Shown here piece by piece: positions 36,586 to 48,482 of a DNA stretch of 64,000 nucleotides (position 1 is the first letter of the stretch; the number at the start of each line of letters is the position of its first letter). Under the pieces are notes generated by a model. That model saw only the letters and a list, made by a program, of their open reading frames with translations. It was not told where the DNA came from and did no database searches. The DNA is from Moniliophthora roreri (taxonomy: Eukaryota > Basidiomycota > Agaricomycetes > Agaricales > Marasmiaceae). The translations under genes were made by a program, and so were the position numbers. The stretch spans positions 62,001 to 126,000 of the forward strand of contig LATX02000013.1 of assembly GCA_001466705.2 (NCBI GenBank), read 5' to 3'.

Positions 36586-38344
36586 CTAGAAAGTATTCGC
36601 CCAGGCTTCAACGTCGACTGTCGAGCTTCTCGTGCGTTCTATCCACTCGTGTTTCTATAAAGTGACCGAGACAGGTCAGGGTAATATCACTATTGAGAAA
36701 ACAGAAACGTACTAGAAGTTCTTTGGGTGTCTTCCTCGCGTCAGGGTCCTTCAATAAACAACTGTCCACGAAATTCACAGCTTCAGCCGGGTACCTTCCT
36801 TCAGGGGTCAACCGGGGTGCAGGCTCATTCACGATGTGCTGCAAAAGTTCGAGGATACTCATTGTCATCCCGCCTCCCTGAAGGCTAACACCTTTGCTCT
36901 TCCGTTTATCCTTCTTGGCTTTCTCCGCATCCTTGGGCTTGTTCTTCTTGCGCGACGGAGGGAGGGAAGATGGTGTTAAGGATAATGCTGCGATAGAACC
37001 CATGGATCCTGGTCGGGCCGGAGAAAGGGTGCCTTCGAGATCCTCAAGATCTGAGAGGTCGGAATCGTCTGATGAAGACTCGGCAAAGGGGAAGTGTCCC
37101 AGAGCGAGCTCAATAAGGGATATTCCCAAGGACCAAACATCGGATTTGACCGTGTATTGAGCACCCTGAATACGTTCGGGCTGTAAAGGAAGCACTTCAG
37201 TGACTGCTGCCAAGTCAGGAAGCACAATGAAAGACAGATGCGGCAGCAAGATCTGGCACCCGAGTTCAGAGCTCATGCTCATCATACTCAGACTGGCGAT
37301 CAGTTACCGTCTGACATGCCCATATGGAATAATCAAAAGCTGATGCGTACGCTCATATACGTTGACGTGCCCACAAAGGTATCAGCAATCGAGTTGATGA
37401 GCTCGCCAGATACACCAAAATCGCAGATTTTGATCTCTCCGCGGGAGTTACACAGGATATTCGATGGTTTGATGTCTAGCCGCGTTTTAGCACGTATGAT
37501 AAGATTATAATGATCGCATGCCACTCACCTCGGTGAATGATTCGGTGAACATCATAGAGATACGTGAGGCCTTCCAAAACGGCCAAGGCTACCATACCAA
37601 CGACATCAATATCGATGGCCCCAATTTTCTTGTAGATCCCGTCTAGTGAGCCTTTGTCCATGAACTCCATACAAATGCAAATGTTGGGATCGGCCAAGAA
37701 AGCCCCGTAGAACGAGATAATGTACCGCGAGCGACAATCGTGCATGATTTGAAGCTCCCGAAGAATCTGTTTCCTGACAGACGGTTTAGCGTCGATGAGC
37801 ACAATCTAAAGTAGCCACAGTTCCATTCAGTACCTTCAAAGTCGACAGCTAGAAGTTGAGAGCACACCTTTTTCGCCATCATCGTCCCTGTTGGTACATG
37901 CTCCACCATTTTTACACTGCCTCCATTACCCTGCCCCAATTCATGTATATCCTTTAGATCCTCGTTCCTCAGGTCAAACCGAACCTCGGCGTTCAGGTCC
38001 AAATTGGCAAGGGTATTCGAGAGAGTGGTGTGGTACGTGTTTCTTTTTGAAGCTGCCGGGGAAGCTGTATTTGGAGCTGAACTAGGTCCACTGACGACGG
38101 TGAGCAAATTGCTGTCAGTGTCAGCAGGGACTGGGGTCGAGGAAGTGGGTATCTTGGGTGCTTTCAGTGTCATCGGAGGGGGTCTCTTCTTGCCTCCTGG
38201 GCCTGCAACACCTGCTGTAGGAGCCTGCCGAGTAGCTACTGGCTGAGTTTCTGGTTCTGGAGGTGGTGGTTGTGGGGTTGTCGACGGTGTGGACAGCTGG
38301 AGCTGCTTAAAGTTCCTTTTCTTCCTCACTATCGGTGTAGCCAT
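36586..38344 (-). CDS. MAP kinase kinase, Ste7/Fuz7-like (pheromone/filamentation pathway)
   Basis: From the ATG at 38344 the protein has a Pro/Thr-rich N-terminus of about 120 residues. The kinase domain follows with [20 protein letters not shown] (Gly loop) and MMAKKIV (catalytic Lys), split by an intron. Next come [37 protein letters not shown], and [15 protein letters not shown], carrying the catalytic Asp. The DFG and activation loop read [20 protein letters not shown], with Ser and Thr in the S-x-x-x-T phospho-switch of MEKs, then TSTYMSPERIQG. The C-lobe has [20 protein letters not shown] and a Ser/Asp plus Lys-rich insert of about 80 residues, then [15 protein letters not shown]. The last exon ends [16 protein letters not shown] and NTF, stop 36586. 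This kinase class activates the Fus3/Kss1-type MAPK. Complete and intact in outline. Confidence 0.92.
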
Positions 38345-39464
38345 GATGGGTGTAAAAAAGAGAGAATGGGTGAAAGTGTTTGATGTTCAGTCAACGTCGC
38401 TGCGGGTGATTGTCACCGTCGTTGTTCAGTGCGGTGAGGGACGCGTCAACCACGTGGGTGTTTTGAATCTCCGCTTCGCGACACTCATCTCCCTATTTAA
38501 GCAACTGCCAGCATGGTCATCTCTTCTCAAGGTAATCATCGATTCTCATACGCAGGATGTTACACTGAACTATTATCCCAGAGCTTGGGAAATGATATTC
38601 TTGAAATAGTTTTTGACTCTGAATACTACGCACGCAGGTTTCTCAGGTACGATCGCTAGCGCGTAAGTATGGTGCCGTGCAGGAGAAACATGCATTCCCT
38701 AAGGAGATCGAAATACAAATGCTTTTTGATTATGCAAGAGAAGTAGCTTTGGTTACCGAAGTTGATCAACGATACGGGACTCGAGTTTGGCATGAAGTAT
38801 GTACAGGAAAATTCCTTTACCGTGAAATCTAACTGGCTTCTCAATCTTCTTCTCGTCCATCTATTACTCCTGTCAAAAACTAGGAAGGTGTGGTGCTGGC
38901 GCATATTACTCGTACACCCCACACAAAACTAAATACCACCGACCTCGACGTCTTTGGCCTCGTGCGTTGATTGCCATCTGGTGACACCGGACCACAAGAG
39001 TCAAACGATTGATGGTAATTGGGGACTATGACCCTGGTACTTCGAGAATAGCATCTCAGCAATAATCTCTTTCTGACTTTGGAATTCGTTGCATACGCAT
39101 TCATCGGAACCCTTAGTACTCTATGTACATGCTATCTTTTGTTGGTGTAGGCCGGTTATCACCTTGATTTCTCTCAGAGAGGCTGACACACCCTAAAGCT
39201 GCTACTCTTGGCCTCACTCTCCGAGATGTATGGAAGAGTACGAGTACACTTTCGCCGGCGCGACGTGCGTTAGCCGCCAACAATCAGCTCCCTAATTTCC
39301 TCTCCCCGGATTTAGTGGTGTAGCTCCATCGCCGATCTTGAAGATCCGTGGATCTGCTATGACTGTTCCTTGTTTAGTCTGTGCTTAAGGTTACCTGGGT
39401 AACTTCTAAGGCGAATCTTTCCTTCGGGTAACGCGCTATTGTACGCTCGACTGACGGATACCCT
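38345..39464. other. 1.1 kb upstream of the MAPKK gene with no recognisable gene
   Basis: Holds the MAPKK promoter on the left. Segments near 38640-38660 and 39140-39240 might be earlier exons of the MFS remnant to the right, but no motif is firm. Confidence 0.35.
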
Positions 39465-39960
39465 TAGCTCTTTCCGCCGAGAAGTATGGTTTTGAGGTCG
39501 GCGCAGTGGGTTTGACTTGGCTGCATTCGGCACCAGGACGCTTTTTGGTCCTGAAAATGTACTACATTATGTTCATGATCCTCGTTCTTTCCCTAAGAAA
39601 ACCCGACGTATCCCAATGTCCAGATTGCACGGAAGGGGAGTGAAAGGGACGTCGGAGATGCGGACGGCGCTTGCCCCGTTTATGGGGTCGTTGTTTTGCC
39701 CTGTCGTCTTGTTGTTAACAGCCGTTTTCCTTTCGCAATAGTTGGTGTGGCTAGCGGCGGCAAATGGTGCCCACTGCCATCATGGGATCAGGAGTCTTCG
39801 GCATGAACCTGGCTTGCTTTGTTTCTCCCTATCTACAAGGAGCTACGTCGAGGCGTCTTTGACAGCTTGTCTGTCAAGTTATACATAGTTGATGCGTTCA
39901 CTTACGCGGGGTCTGCATTTGCTGCAGGATCGGGAGGATTTCATACAGAAGGCTACGAAC
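39465..39960 (+). pseudogene. Remnant of a DHA1-type MFS transporter
   Basis: One frame reads LALSAEKYGFEVGAVGLTWL, which fits the loop and helix of the second half of drug-type MFS proteins. The following loop is followed by stops. A shifted frame gives TAIMGSGVFGMNLACF near 39773, and another gives KLYIVDAFTYAGSAFAAG near 39875, matching the order expected in helices 9-11 of such transporters. At least two frame changes and stops separate the pieces, so this is a decayed copy. Confidence 0.5.
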
Positions 39961-41100
39961 TCTCAACAAGGCTAGCTTCCTCCTATTGACAGACATCTTG
40001 CACAATTCTAGGCTATGTGTTTCCCATCTCCAGATCACAAACGTTCAAGACAATGGGGATTGGAGGCTGTAATTCATTACTAGGAGGTAGCTCTCTCCAG
40101 AGAGATATAAGATATATCTTCAATCGCTATCAGTGTATGTCGCGGTGGTTACGAGTGGAATCCCAGACTCATGGACTCCGAGGCGCTGAAGGCAACAGGT
40201 GTAGGATGTGAAAGGGAAGGCTTGTAACGCAGAAGGCTGCAGGTAGCGAAATACGATTCGCGCGTTTGATGTAAGACTTGAAATTCGCATGTTCGAGCTC
40301 GAATATGCGAATAAGTGGTCCAGGAAGAATGTTTTAGAAGGCCTCCTTCGTTCGCTTGTGAAGTGGCAGGTTTGACAATTGAAATAGAAGGGGTATTCGT
40401 CTCGCCTCGAGTTCGAGGTATGACAGACGACAATCTTTCTTTACCGCGACTGGCGTTCGAGTAATGGACCTGAAAGCTCCCTGAATCAAAGTCCTCCAGC
40501 TGGTGCTGATTGGATGGATATGATTTTGTATCCCAACACCATAAAATCTCGGCGCACCGCACTCCACGAGAATTCTGAAAAGTAGAAGAGTCGAGCGAGC
40601 TTCTTGCTGATAGTGGTGGTTGTAGAAGAAAAGACGGGGGCAAACGCAGGTTCAAGTGATCAGAAGATGGAGCTATCCTAAAAATACAATTCAATCATGG
40701 TATCCGTTTGAAAGTTCTAAACTGGACGGTTTTTCCCCTTCCAAGTTCTGCGGGTTGGTGTGGTTGTAAGCAAGCGGCGATTGTCACTCGTGGGACAATG
40801 GCGTCGGACGGGAAGCGTCGCTTCGCACGAACTCTATAGATTTCTATAACCATCCCTAGGGTTCTACCCAGAACTTTATGCTTGCCTTCACTCGTCCACC
40901 CACTTAGAAGAAACAGGCCCAGCTTGGCCTCAGAAGACAAAATGGTTACTGAGCGGCCCCAAAAGTAGACGGACAATTGGAACGGTAAATATCGGATGTG
41001 CCTGTTGACAATTGACGTAGCTTCGAGGGTACAATAGGGGAAGATGGTGATACTCGCGATCCCAAACTAGATTTGGCTAGTCCGCAGAGTTCACAAGCAG
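39961..41100. other. 1.1 kb without a recognisable gene
   Basis: Minus-strand open segments at 40149-40694 and 40695-40976 look composition-driven, with no motifs and no exon chain. Confidence 0.4.
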
Positions 41101-41106
41101 GGTACG

Positions 41107-43747
41107 ATGCACGTCCATCTGACATGGAATGTCAACTTAGCGTCGTTTCAGGGGATTCATATGAAGGAACATGTTGGCTTTAGTCATCGCTTGTTTTTCA
41201 TACGCACCACGACGAAGTGTCAGCAAACAGGCGCTAGTATTTTGGAATTTGGCTCGATACACCCACACGTCAAGACACCATCTACAACCGTCTCGCAGTC
41301 CTCAGTACGTGCCAATAGCATCCACTTTATGCTATGCTGATTACTTGCATCATAGACGAATCCCAAAGCGAAATCTATACGTCTTCATACTAACAATGCT
41401 GTTGACTGGCCTTACATGGACATATTTCCTTACCGGTATCCACGGATATCCAACCTGCATTTTAGTCGACAATAAGCATGTACGTTGTAAGATCATGGTC
41501 ATTTTCAACCTGTCATGACTTCTTGACAGGAGCTTTTTCGATAGATTTTCGCCCCCACTCCTTCTATCCCAGCCTCCCAAAAAAAAAACGACGTTACCCG
41601 GTGACCGATCGCGATTGACTCCTCATCATTTATGTAAACATACATGTCGCCTCCTGACGTTCCACGCAAATCAGTTCTTCCCATGCTTGTCTCCGAACGA
41701 CTATCCATCGGCCAAATCACCTTCATTTTACGTGCAGCCATACAAATCCTCACTTGCGATGGACTATTCCTCATTACCTACATCATTCTCGCAAATAGCC
41801 CGCGCGTAGCATCCTTTCGTACGCACGACACCGTCAGCCGTGCTCGGGCAGGTCACGGCTATCAAAGCATCTATTGTATGGATTGTTGAAGGTTGAGGCA
41901 TTGAGGGGAAAGAACACAGACCCTATTCCCGAAGCGCCTGCTTATGGCCATTTCGCTGTCGCTTTTACTCGGAATCTTCTCCAGTATCAGTGATCTAGGT
42001 TCTCTTGGATCCTATGTTCGCTCCGTTGCTGGCCCCAGCTCATTAGACAAGCCATCATTCATCATTTCGAGAAATTCTGCAACAACTGCCACAATCAACG
42101 CTTCCATGGTCAATGGAACACGACGGCAGTCAAGGCCTACAGGTAAGACTTGTACCATCACTACCTCACTCCTGACCTCACTATTACTCAGATACGACTA
42201 TGCAGAGGAAGTTCGCATCAATGCCAACATAACGGAACGTATCTGCTAATTCTGGCACAAGTCCACATTTGCTGGTCCTACATTCTTTTCCGGTCTCAAC
42301 ATGACCGACTCCGACATCCTCATCCCACGTCAACTCCGACAATATACCTACAAACGGTCCTAATTCCTCAACTCGTAACACATCGGTCCTAACATCAAAC
42401 GAATCGAGGAATCTACAATCTCCAATGGTATTGTAGTCGTTCATAATGATAAGGGGTTCAAGGCCGTGATTGGTGTCCCACAACTCAAACCACAATCCAA
42501 AGTCTCCTTTGATGGAGCAATGGCTCTCGAAATTGAGATGGGTTGCATGGCATTGGGTATATACACCAAACACGATTTAGATTCTGTCGGGAGTTCCGGT
42601 ATCAGTATTACTACCACCGGCTCTTCCTGACGGAAGTATATGGCCCAGACAATCTCTACGACGTCTTGTCAAAGACAGTTGATGATGTTAGGGCGTATTA
42701 CCGACCTATGTTCAACCCTTCCTCTATGGACTCATCTGGATTCATGGCTGACGTCAACTCTTCCGTCGATGCCTTGTCAACAACCGCTAGCATCCGGCCC
42801 ATCCCGTTCTCTAACATAGCAGGACAAGACGGTGCCCATCAGGGTAATGCTATTCTCAGCAACTGCGCTCAAGCCATTCACCATTGAAATGATCGATGCC
42901 GACGCCTCTGACGCTCCCCAGATGTGTAACGTCCTTGCCATCGGCGGTTCTACCACATCATACGGATATACGAAGGTTTCCCTCGTATGGTATGCGCAAC
43001 CACAACCCAGCTCAACCTGGTTTCTACCATCGTCGATTTCGAAGGCCGAGTCAATTCTATCACCTTTGACCGCCTTCCCAGCGACCTCAATTACATTCGC
43101 GCATCCTTCTTCAATCCCATACCACGAGCCAATGGTGATACAACTACGAACCCATCGAACGATACGCCCTTCACCCTATTCTCCAACCAACGTCCGTGCC
43201 GTTGGTGTAGGATCTGGCAGTAGTGTACTCGCTCGTGCAGGTGCAGCGATACTCAATCTTAACGGTGCATACTACTCCAGTCCCGACTTTGCCGGTCTTG
43301 CAGTCCTCAACGAGGGTACGAAACAGATCTTTTTCAACGCTAGTATGATCACGAAATGGGGTGGTGAAGTTGGCGCTTCATTCATTCTGGAAAGTGCGGC
43401 TTTCAGTGGGTGGGCTGCGTTTGAATCATTTCCTATTCAGGTATATAGTACAGGGGGAAGGGTTATTACGCACTAGAAAGGCCCGTCTGTACTGGTTGTT
43501 TCGGTATGGACAAGGTACATTCATTTAGATACGCGAAGCAGCTGGAGAATGTCTATGCAGGAATGGCACCGTTTTAGGGTGTCGTGTGTCCGACAACACT
43601 GGCTCGGGATTGTACCTCTATCGGGAGAATAAGCCACCTGCGGGGCCACATCTAGCCATGGTGGTGAATGAAACGCCGGGCGAATCGGAGGAGAGAACGA
43701 GGGCAGTTATAGAGTATTTGAGAATGGAGGCTGAGACGAAACTGTAA
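41107..43747 (+). CDS. Unrecognised multi-exon membrane or secreted protein (start uncertain)
   Basis: A chain of plus-strand segments suggests one large gene. Hydrophobic pieces come first (LYVFILTMLLTGLTWTYFLT near 41385 and MAISLSLLLGIFSSISDLGS at 41944). Then follow Ser/Thr/Asn-rich exons with many N-x-S/T sites (TATINASMVNGTRR; RPMFNPSSMDSSGFMADVNS), VRAVGVGSGSSVLARAGAAI (near 43190), and a final exon with LGCRVSDNTGSGLYLYR and a charged tail ending TAA at 43745-43747. The glycosylation-rich middle and hydrophobic segments suit a membrane-anchored or extracellular protein. The start and several exon borders are unresolved, with in-frame stops if introns are misplaced, so decay is possible. 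Function unknown. Confidence 0.4.
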
Positions 43748-44029
43748 TGCTATGCATGAAGTACCTTTGTCGCTTCTATATACAATTACATTCCTTTGCA
43801 CTTGCCCACTGCAGCGGCTCAGTGCTTAGCGCTTAGCAACGACCAATTAAAAGTTGAGATACTTGATAGATAGATAGATCGTTTGATCCATTTCTCCGTC
43901 TACATCAACATAAAGGCCTTTTTGTTCTCTCTACCCGGCCACAAGTTCTTGTTGTTGTTATACATAAAACCAGGGGAGCCAACATGTATGCCTTTTCGTA
44001 AGCACCTTTCATTCCTGGACACTATTGCA

Positions 44030-45233
44030 ATGGCCGACTCTATGAAGCCTCGATTCATCATCTTCAACGACAATACCATCATAGAGCCGGCATACGCGTC
44101 AGAAGCAAGGTCGAGAAAACGGAAACGAGTCGACGATGTTGGAGAATCAGAATTGAGACGTAGCAATCGATATTACGATGAACGGTGTCCAGAAGCTTGC
44201 GTTCTGTGCGTGGAGAAGATGCTTTATAGAGTGGGTCTAGTTCACCCATGAAGTGGACTAAACTCATTCCTTGGACAGGTAGAGGCGACATTGCTGCGCA
44301 GAGCATCGGAGCGGGAGGACCTGGTGGGGGGAAGTGACGAGAACCCAATCATACTGAATAACGTCGAAGCTGGGGATTTTGAAGAGCTGTTATGGGCACT
44401 AAAGGCTTCGTGAGTTGCTTTCTCTACTTGTGAGACATCGAAGAAGCTCAAACGCATTGCAAAGACCTGCCGAGCTGGAAGCACCATTCGAAGACAAAAC
44501 TCAAGTCCGGCGACTCATATCCATAGCCTCCGCATCCTGTGCACTTCAGTGCACATCTCTTAGGAAACTGGCCATCTCCAGGCTCCGGGATGTCTCCTCG
44601 AACGAAGTCTTGGTGGATACAGACGGGCTCGTCTTGCTGGTAGAACTAGCGATTAAACATTGGGAAATCGATTTACTGAACACCGTCGAAAATGTTTGGA
44701 TGAACCGGATCCGATCCTCGTCTTCCTCATCACCTTTGGTCATTGCGATTCTCACTACCGATAGGTATCATATGCGTCTTCCACGATTAGCTGGAGCCGC
44801 ATACTACGCGTACCTCCAAGAACTTACCACACGACACACCAGTGTCTCCAAGTATGGTGCAACTCAGATAGATATGGATCCTATGCTCGGTCCGGTTCAG
44901 CGAGCTAGACTTCTCGCAGGGTATTGGTCCCTGAACAGTTTTTGGGAGCGATTACGTCGTACTCCTCCTTGGTCTGTGCAGTGCGGACATCGTGATAGAT
45001 GCCGGAGCGTGTGGGCATGTCGTTGGCATACTTCGGTGGTATCGCTTAGAGTTCTGTCCTTTTGTCAGACAGATGTTCTTGGAATACTATCGGTTGTATC
45101 AGATCTTCTCGGTGCTGACACAGGGTTGGGAGAAGGGATGTTTCCCATGTGTCGCGAGTCGGCGCTGGGGCATTTGCAGACCATTCAATGCGATTTAGAA
45201 AGGGATGCGGTGTATCACTTTGCGGGTGTGTAA
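44030..45233 (+). CDS. BTB/POZ-domain protein, 366 aa
   Basis: Exons 44030-44230, 44279-44409 and 44465-45233 join in phase to 366 aa. The N-terminal half matches the Agaricomycete BTB pattern: VEATLLRRASEREDLVGGSD corresponds to the folded core in which the BTB protein is denied or given its partner, and PIILNNVEAGDFEELLWALK is the typical 'I.L......F...L..LY' strand-helix. Behind it a helical C-terminal part reads LISIASASCALQCTSLRKLA, then LPRLAGAAYYAYLQELTTR and a Cys-rich end. These families are much expanded in mushrooms; known BTB proteins act as adaptors for CUL3 ubiquitin ligases or in transcription, but no partner can be read here. The basic stretch ARSRKRKRVDD (about residue 25) could be a nuclear signal. 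Confidence 0.72.
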
Positions 45234-45866
45234 CGCAGACATATGACGGTGTGTGCTAACAAGTTCTTTCCTCTGTGAGAAGTATATCTTGATTTGCTGT
45301 TCCAGCTTTGTAGATGTATGTCAAATATACCATAAAAATGAACTCTGTTTCCGAACATGTCAAGTTAAGCGAGAATGTGCTCGATAGCAGGTCTACGTAT
45401 CCTCTATGTATATTCCGCATCAGATGGTGAATAGAATCATCGTTCAAGCTCTGTAAGACCATTGTTCAATCTTACTGATTCTCGCCATGGGCACATCAGC
45501 GGGATCCTATCTTGTGCACCCTTGGTCTTGTTGGAAAGTTCTGTAGCCCTCTGTGCTTGGCCGTCTCATATAAAACTCCTTTCGTTCACTATCGTTGATT
45601 TGATATTGATATTGATCGTTCAGTCATGGGTAGCCCTTCTCCCAAAGTCATACTTGTGTCCCAAGGGTCTAGATTACTCGAGTTTCCGGTGCTTTTTTCG
45701 GTTCACCGTCTCGGTGGGCTCGGACAGTATGCGAATTGGCACGTGTTCGTCGAATTAACGCGAACTCATTGCAAGGAGTTGTGAATATAGAACCTAGTGA
45801 CCTTTTTTCCTGGATTCTCCATCTTCTTGACTTAATATCTTTTACTTCTTGGTGGTATACCAAGGT
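45234..45866. other. Intergenic region between the BTB gene and the ADH pseudogene
   Basis: No gene recognised. Short open frames on both strands lack motifs. Confidence 0.45.
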
Positions 45867-46398
45867 ATGACGTTCCGCGGCGCTCCCTCTGGCCAGGTCG
45901 TGCAGTCCTCTTTCACTCGCGACTCTCTAGGAGCCGATGAGGTCGTTATCAAGGCCACCCAGAGCAGTATATGCGGGACAGACATGGTGTTAGGCCTGAA
46001 ATGTGAGCATGCTGTTCCTCTCATGTATCAGTATTCGTTCACTCTTCCGCAGCTCCAAAGGACTTATTTTGATTGCTCTCAGGTGCTGGCGCTACCGTTT
46101 TTAGCCCTCTAATCGACCATGTCAAGCCGATTGATCGTATTGGGATCATTGGTATCGGGGGCTTAGGCCTCTTGTAATCCAATTCGCCGCCAAAATGGGG
46201 TGCGATGTCGTCTTCTCATCCTCCGAAACTAAACGTGAGGAGGTCCTTTCTCTATTCGAATTCTACGCCACCAAAGGCGTAGCTAACTTGGCAGACCTCC
46301 CAATGAGCAAGAGTGGAGTGCAGGCGGCTATCAAGAAGTTGCAGGAAGGTAGTATGCGCTATCGTGGCGTACTGACTTGGGATTCTGCGATTCAATAG
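45867..46398 (+). pseudogene. Zinc-type alcohol dehydrogenase (MDR), internally deleted
   Basis: The ATG at 45867 gives MTFRGAPSGQVVQSSFTRDS, then EVVIKATQSSICGTDM, the usual MDR N-terminus up to the first zinc-ligand Cys. The next recognisable block is the Rossmann motif IGIIGIGGLG (about 46139-46168), followed in another frame by VIQFAAKMGCDVVFSSSETK. The C-terminal end is GVANLADLPMSKSGVQAAIK and GSMRYRGVLTWDSAIQ with a stop at 46398. About half of a normal 350-residue enzyme is missing, including the catalytic and structural zinc region, and a stop interrupts GLGLL/VIQF. The protein would be inactive. It looks like a deletion-shortened copy of a cinnamyl-alcohol/aldehyde reductase-like ADH. 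Confidence 0.75.
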
Positions 46399-46628
46399 AA
46401 ACGAGACCCGATGAAATTCTTCTCATAAATATGTGCACGACGCGTGGTATCTGTTCAATGTATAGTATTTAAACACGAAGAAACTCGGCGTCTGAGCTTT
46501 GGTCATAGCTACCATTATTATACTGTCATTATCGTAACTATAAGTACCCCAAAATCATTATATACCTTCGTGATCCTGTCCATTATCATAATTCATAAAT
46601 ACGCGCTCATAAGCAATGATAGAGAGCC

Positions 46629-48482
46629 TTATTCCACGTAGACCTCAGTTCCTTGCTTCCAAATCGCGTTAGGTTTGTATTTGAGTTTCGGATCCTGCAT
46701 CCTTTCCTTAACAGTGAGATGGAATTTAGGTTTGTCATCTTCAATCTTTCGACCTCTCCCCCAGTTTGGTCTGTCAATTAGACATCAGTCAATGAGATGC
46801 GGAATTGGTTGTCAGAACGTACCCCCAGCTCTTGTGCCAACGCCCGTCCTTATCCTGCCAGTAATAAGTCAATGGAACGATTTCCAGGATCCACCAAAGC
46901 GGGTCTATTTTCAACTCATCATGAAGTGGCATAGATGCATCCACCTTATCCAGGGCACGGTCCTGGTTATCCAGTGGCTGATCAGGCCTGGTCTGAACGA
47001 GCCCGGGCTTCCTTGAGTCTTGGATGGTTGGTATAGTAATAAGAGGTATAGCAAGTTCCGCCATGGCGGCGCTAGTGAATTGAATGCCGCACTGCGATTC
47101 CACAACTTGCCGTACCATCCATCGAAGGGTAATATTGGCGAGACTCTGCGGTTCGGTATTGAGGACTGCACCACCTCCGACATCTATTCATGCAGGGGTT
47201 CAGTATCTGATTCTGATAAGCTGATAAAGGACAGAAATTCACCACTATGACAACCAGAGAACCAGACTTCGAGAACGTCACACACCGGACCTTGATCAGT
47301 GACCTCAATTTGAGGGGGAAGGCTCTGTTGTTTGGCGTCACCCTTCTTCCTATGTTTCAACAGGGAAGCCAGACTGTTCCTTCTACCGGCAATAAAGTCC
47401 TCAGCTTCTGTTGATGCTTTGGAGAGATCTCCTCCCGGTGGTGGCCGATGGAACAAGTTTGCTTTGAATTTTGCACGGCGCTGGATAAACAACAATTAGG
47501 AAATGGTACAAAATCAGCAAAAATGATACTAACTTCGTCCAAGGAGAGAGCGTGCCGGAATACCCTGATACCTTTATTGGAATTGGTGAAGGGCAGTGTC
47601 CTAGTCATGATCAATCCGACAGATGCAACGGTATCCCTGTCAATGGAGGGCATCAGATATACACGCGGGTAGGAACACTCATTGACGACTCGCCAAACGC
47701 CCATAAAGTCTACGATCACATGGTGACAGTATGTTTTCTTGTACCCTTGAGCTAGTTTAACACCCTCAGGATCCGTTCGAGTATACAGCTTGTAGGCGAA
47801 CGGAATCTGCTCCAGGTTATCCCGAGACAACAGTCCGATCTATATATGCCATTTGAGTTTTCTAACGATTGATAAAAAAATACAACATTCGTACTTTGAA
47901 TAGCATTCCCGCCAATGCACGTGCAGTATAAGCACCCCGGGAGAAACCTATCAATATCATTGTTCAACATTCCATCGAAGGATCAATGTCCTTCAAGCAT
48001 ACCGAATATACAGATCTTATCATTGGGGTGATAGTTTTGCATGAGGAATCGGTATCCATCCATGACATGGGTATTGAGATACCTTTGGGATGGGTTTAGA
48101 AGCGGTTCACACGGAGAATGCCACCACTCACCATGCAAATGCCAGATCCAAAATTTTAGCACTCCATTCGAAAAATGGAGACACGGTGCCCGGGTTGAAG
48201 TACGTCCCGACTCCTGCCTGAAAACGACGTTGGACGACCCCGTGTAATACAGGGCTATATATAATCTCACCTGATAGTAACATATCTGCTCATCGCAATT
48301 GTCTTTCTTCAAAAGGGAGAAGAATTTGACCACGTTCGTGTTCTGTGCGAGCTGGTCGTCAGAGATGCCTTGAGGCGACCTTGAGATGACCAAAAACCTA
48401 CGTCACCGTCATATTCGTTTGATGTACCATCGAAGCAAAGAACAAGGATACGGGACTTGGGCACAGGGCTCCCTTCCTCCAT
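46629..48482 (-). CDS. DUF2235 / T6SS Tle1-like alpha/beta hydrolase
   Basis: The ATG at 48482 opens MEEGSPVPKSRILVLCFDGT, the characteristic DUF2235 start, with SNEYDGD and, after an intron, NTNVVKFFSLLKKDN. Later exons give GVGTYFNPGTVSPFFEW and the nucleophile elbow GFSRGAYTARALAGM (Ser in G-x-S-x-G), assembled across two introns near 47915-48010. Then come LGVKLAQ-type loops, FMGVWDTVASVG, and RVFRHALSLDE, in the acidic/His region that completes the triad. The C-terminal part includes DVGGGAVL, LANITLRWMVRQVVE and a conserved end, stop 46629. Such proteins are found across fungi and in bacterial phospholipase effectors; the fungal substrate is unknown. One or two exon borders (47680-47850) are approximate. 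No breaks seen. Confidence 0.82.
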
